Source of the DNA: Bacteroidota bacterium
GTDB taxonomy: Bacteria; Bacteroidota; Bacteroidia; Chitinophagales; Chitinophagaceae
Reading direction: 5' to 3'
Length of the DNA: 64,000 nt
Assembly (NCBI GenBank): GCA_016868775.1
Contig: VGFT01000002.1
Span: forward strand, 321,830-385,829
Shown: piece after piece, positions 61,448 to 64,000 of the stretch
Layout of the letters: the number at the start of each line of letters is the position of its first letter
How positions within the stretch are numbered: position 1 is the stretch's first letter
The notes under the pieces: generated by a model
Told to the model about the DNA's origin: nothing
The model's input: only the letters and a program-made list of their open reading frames with translations
Database searches by the model: none
Position numbers and translations under genes: made by a program

Positions 61448-62188
61448 ATGTCATCATTACTGGACATCACGTTACTAGCGGATGTGTCGAAGATCGACCC
61501 CACCGACTACGTTTCGTTCACTTTCTTCGTTGGCTGTATGGCCATGATGGCCGCCTCTGTGTTCTTCTTTTTTGAGATCAGCAACACAGACAAAGCCTGG
61601 AAAACATCACTCCTAGTTTCAGGATTGATCACGTTCATCGCCGCCGTGCATTATTATTACATGCGCGATTATTACATGGCAAATCACGAATCACCCACGT
61701 TCTTCCGTTATGTGGACTGGTTGTTGACCGTTCCTCTGATGTGCGTGGAGTTTTATCTCATCACCAAAAAGGCCGGCGCGAAGAGCGATCTGCTTTGGAA
61801 GTTGATCTTCGCGGCTGTCGTGATGCTGGTGACTGGTTACCTCGGTGAGGTGGGCGCTTCTGCCGACAACACCAACGCTACCCTGTGGGGTACGGTATCT
61901 GCGATTGCCTACTTCTACATCGTGTACCTGATCTGGGCCGGTGATGTAAAGAAATTGGCAACAGCGGCAGGTCCGGCTGTAGCCAAAGCGAACTCCGTTC
62001 TCGGATGGTTCGTACTCGTCGGATGGGCGATCTATCCGCTAGGTTATTTGGCGGGTACTGCTGCTGGTCAGTGGTATGCCTCTTTCGCTGGAATTGGCAA
62101 CATCGATATTTACTACAACATCGCTGACGCCATCAACAAGATCGGATTTGGCCTGGTTATCTATAGCCTGAGCCGTTCGAATTCTTAA
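61448..62188 (+). CDS. Proteorhodopsin-type light-driven proton pump with fenestration glycine
   Basis: This 246-residue, seven-helix protein has the retinal lysine at K231 (ADAINKIGFG). Helix C (RYVDWLLTVPLMCVEFYLI) gives D90, T94 and E101, equivalent to D97, T101 and E108 of proteorhodopsin, so it is an outward proton pump (DTE). M98 at the colour-tuning position predicts green absorption. H68 equals His75 and R87 equals Arg94. G149 in helix E aligns with Phe152 of proteorhodopsin, which would open a side fenestration for a carotenoid antenna. Followed by blh, which makes retinal, so light energy is used for the proton gradient. Confidence 0.97.
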   Translation: MSSLLDITLLADVSKIDPTDYVSFTFFVGCMAMMAASVFFFFEISNTDKAWKTSLLVSGLITFIAAVHYYYMRDYYMANHESPTFFRYVDWLLTVPLMCVEFYLITKKAGAKSDLLWKLIFAAVVMLVTGYLGEVGASADNTNATLWGTVSAIAYFYIVYLIWAGDVKKLATAAGPAVAKANSVLGWFVLVGWAIYPLGYLAGTAAGQWYASFAGIGNIDIYYNIADAINKIGFGLVIYSLSRSNS

Positions 62189-62199
62189 TTTACTTTCCG

Positions 62200-62234
62200 A
62201 AAAAACCGGGGGAATCAAGTACCCCGGTTTTTTT
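62200..62234 (+). terminator. Intrinsic terminator between rhodopsin and blh
   Basis: AAAAAACCGGGG, a 10-base loop, then CCCCGGTTTTTT and another T: an excellent terminator, 11 bases after the rhodopsin stop. It ends 4 bases before the blh ATG. Confidence 0.9.
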
Positions 62235-62238
62235 ATTT

Positions 62239-63171
62239 ATGTCCATCCCCTTTCGCACGCAATTATATCTGCTGGCCTTCGGTTGGTCACTGGCCATATT
62301 ATGCGGACAAACCAATCTCCCTCTGCCCTGGCAATGGGGATTTTTTATTTTGACGATCGTGGGGCTGGGTATCCCACACGGTGCCTTGGATTTCATCGTG
62401 GCCAGGCACAATGCCGAAAAGCAAAATGGGGCCTACTCCTTAAGTCGCTTTCTTTTTTTCTATGTTGGACAGTCCATCTTGTTTTTACTAATGTGGATCT
62501 GGCCGCCCCTGGCACTAACCTTGTTTTTGATCTTCTCCGCGCTTCACTTTGGGGAGACAGACTTACAAGAGTTTCGGTTGCAGCCGAAGATCAAGACGAT
62601 TGCCGTATTTCTCTACGGAGCCTCTACCTTCATCCTGCTGCTTCTGGGTCACCACCAGGAGCTGATCGGATATATTCCTGAGATTGGGGGCTTTATCCAA
62701 CGAAGTGATTTTATTCGATGGTCGATTCAGCATTTTGATGCAATCTATCAAGGCACGCTGTTTAGTTCACTCTTGCTGCTGTTGATCTTTACAAAAAAAG
62801 ACGAAAACTTATTCTTTCGGGTAATGGTATTGGTACTGGTTCAGTACTTGGTATCCAATCTTCCGTTCTTGATCGGATTTGCTTTCTATTTTGGCCTCTG
62901 GCATTCCTTGCTCTCCATACAGGCCATTCGCCAGGAAGCGCAGTTCACTTCCCTGACATTCATGCGTAAATACATTACGCCACAAACAGTGTCTTTCGCC
63001 GGACTGGCCTTTGTGATCCTGTTCGGGCTGTATTTTTTGATCGATCGGTATTTGAATTACAGCAATGGCTTGTTCATTTTCTTCATTGGCTTATCGATCT
63101 TGGCCATACCGCACATGCAGGTCATGCATGGATTCTTCAGTCGAAACCGCAAACGGGTATCTTCGGAGTAA
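62239..63171 (+). CDS. blh: Beta-carotene 15,15'-dioxygenase Blh (retinal synthesis)
   Basis: This Brp/Blh-family membrane enzyme cleaves beta-carotene to two retinals, the chromophore of the upstream rhodopsin. The 310-residue protein has about eight helices and the family's iron-ligand His candidates: GIPHGALDF (H47), ALHFGETDL (H103), FGLWHSLLSIQ (H222) and IPHMQVMHGFF (H292, H297). It starts 4 bases past a strong terminator, so it either depends on readthrough or has its own initiation. No carotenoid-synthesis genes are in the window. Confidence 0.95.
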   Translation: MSIPFRTQLYLLAFGWSLAILCGQTNLPLPWQWGFFILTIVGLGIPHGALDFIVARHNAEKQNGAYSLSRFLFFYVGQSILFLLMWIWPPLALTLFLIFSALHFGETDLQEFRLQPKIKTIAVFLYGASTFILLLLGHHQELIGYIPEIGGFIQRSDFIRWSIQHFDAIYQGTLFSSLLLLLIFTKKDENLFFRVMVLVLVQYLVSNLPFLIGFAFYFGLWHSLLSIQAIRQEAQFTSLTFMRKYITPQTVSFAGLAFVILFGLYFLIDRYLNYSNGLFIFFIGLSILAIPHMQVMHGFFSRNRKRVSSE

Positions 63172-63251
63172 TCCTGGTTTTATCCCCTCTCAGGCGGTCT
63201 ATCATTCGTATCCCGGCAGTACTTATCTTCACGATCCAAATCATTGATGCC

Positions 63252-64000
63252 ATGAAAATCCTTTGTCGCATTTTTTGCATTATTCTCCTACTAACAGGAA
63301 ACCTGCAAGTATTTGCCCAAGAGCCCATCGGCTATCAAACGCCTCCTGCCCTCTTATCCGATCTCTTATTGGCAAAACCCACCCCCGCGGTAAGTATTGA
63401 CGATAAAGCCAATTGGATGTTGCTCATAGAACGCAACAGTTACCCAACCGTGGATGAATTAGGTCAGCCGGAAGCCCGGATCGCCGGGATGCGGATCAAC
63501 CCATTGAATTTTTCGCCCAGCCGGCAGAACTACATAAACAATTTTCAATTAAAAAATACCCAGGAAAACAAGCTCCTGCAGGTAAAGGGTCTGCCAGCCA
63601 ATATGCTGGCCGGTCAGCCCACGTGGAATCCAAGTCAGACAAAAATTGCCTTCACCAACACCACCAGTGGTCGGGTCGACCTCTATGTCATTGACGTGCG
63701 CACGCAAGTCGCAAAAAAGATCAACCAACGACCCTTGAACACGATCATGGGTGGATCGTTCTCGTGGATTGACGACAATGCGCTTTTGTATAAAACGACC
63801 TTGATGCCTCCCAATGCAGCACCCAAACGACCCGTCACCCCGTCCGGTCCGGCCATGCAGGAAAATATGGGAAAGGCCGCCCCCATACGAACGTACCAAG
63901 ACCTGATCAAGAGTCCATACGATGCAGATCTGTTTGAATTCATGGCAACTGCCCAATTGGTAAAAAATATAAATGGGGTAGAGACCAAGATCGGAAAGCC
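63252..64000 (+). CDS. S9-family prolyl oligopeptidase-like peptidase, N-terminal part (cut by window edge)
   Basis: The first 249 residues of a secreted peptidase: signal peptide (LLLTGNLQVFAQ), then a beta-propeller start. NWMLLIERNSYPTVDELGQP, LPANMLAGQPTWNPSQTKIA, WIDDNALLYKTTLMP and RTYQDLIKSPYDADLFEF match S9D/glutamyl-endopeptidase-type proteins of Bacteroidota and plant chloroplasts. The alpha/beta-hydrolase domain with the Ser-Asp-His triad lies beyond the right edge. It is on the same strand as blh, 80 bases away, but probably has an independent role in peptide use. Confidence 0.88.
   Translation, partial: MKILCRIFCIILLLTGNLQVFAQEPIGYQTPPALLSDLLLAKPTPAVSIDDKANWMLLIERNSYPTVDELGQPEARIAGMRINPLNFSPSRQNYINNFQLKNTQENKLLQVKGLPANMLAGQPTWNPSQTKIAFTNTTSGRVDLYVIDVRTQVAKKINQRPLNTIMGGSFSWIDDNALLYKTTLMPPNAAPKRPVTPSGPAMQENMGKAAPIRTYQDLIKSPYDADLFEFMATAQLVKNINGVETKIGK

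Noticed and set aside
61448-62188. Possibility that the rhodopsin is a sodium pump (NDQ) or a chloride pump
   Set aside because: Helix C has D90, T94 and E101 (DTE), the proton-pump set; NDQ or NTQ signatures are absent.
1-64000. Prophage, insertion sequence or integrated element
   Set aside because: No transposase, integrase, phage structural gene or flanking inverted/direct repeats were seen; the gene content is core metabolic and envelope genes plus a glycan locus.

Overview
The window looks like a chromosomal stretch from a Bacteroidota bacterium, most likely family Chitinophagaceae and probably aquatic. I base this on sequence features, not a database search: promoter elements of the Bacteroidota type (TAnnTTTG), several large TonB-dependent or outer-membrane beta-barrel proteins with carboxypeptidase-regulatory-like N-domains, LptE, DUF2279 and DUF4199 proteins, almost no Shine-Dalgarno sequences, and a rhodopsin-blh pair. 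There is no rRNA operon, CRISPR array, prophage or insertion sequence. The two tRNA genes are tRNA-His(GTG) and tRNA-Pro(GGG).

Layout. 1-8.7 kb: the 5' end of a succinate dehydrogenase membrane subunit, an amino-sugar recycling trio (unknown protein, MurQ, BadF-type kinase), two S41 proteases, a CBS-domain cystathionine beta-synthase and class II aldolase. 8.8-24.6 kb: tRNA-His, two TonB-type receptors, two glycosyltransferases, an FtsE-like ATPase, PurM, RibF, HolA, PurC and TrhO. 24.7-38.2 kb: penicillin acylase family protein, Pcm and phosphoglucomutase, then envelope proteins, and an HdrC/HdrB-like iron-sulfur pair split by two opposite-strand genes (LysE family, ATP-grasp). 38.3-44.6 kb: a long co-directional run of miaB, a sigma-54 activator, lptE, a TPR-like protein, secG, mltG and a YihY/BrkB protein. 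44.6-46.8 kb: TrmH, tRNA-Pro with a duplicated terminator, and a dihydroorotase homologue with altered metal ligands.

47.3-54.7 kb is a surface-glycan locus: a GT2, a GT4, then HddA, GmhA and a fused HddC-GmhB protein, which together cover all four steps from sedoheptulose-7-phosphate to GDP-D-glycero-D-manno-heptose, followed by a conserved secreted protein and a Wzx-type flippase with no normal start codon. 54.7-60.8 kb: LepA, MazG and a set of small stress-type genes (BON, FMN-binding PPOX, YbhB), one of them visibly truncated. 61.4-63.2 kb: a light-driven proton pump (rhodopsin) and the Blh enzyme that makes its retinal, followed by the start of an S9 peptidase.

Three themes stand out. 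The rhodopsin carries the DTE proton-pump residues, a green-tuning Met, and a Gly at the position where proteorhodopsin has a bulky Phe, which predicts a lateral opening for a carotenoid antenna; a strong terminator lies just before blh. Many genes have a TAnnTTTG-like element only 3-9 bases before the start codon, which predicts leaderless mRNAs. The genome is very compact, with several convergent genes whose 3' ends overlap.
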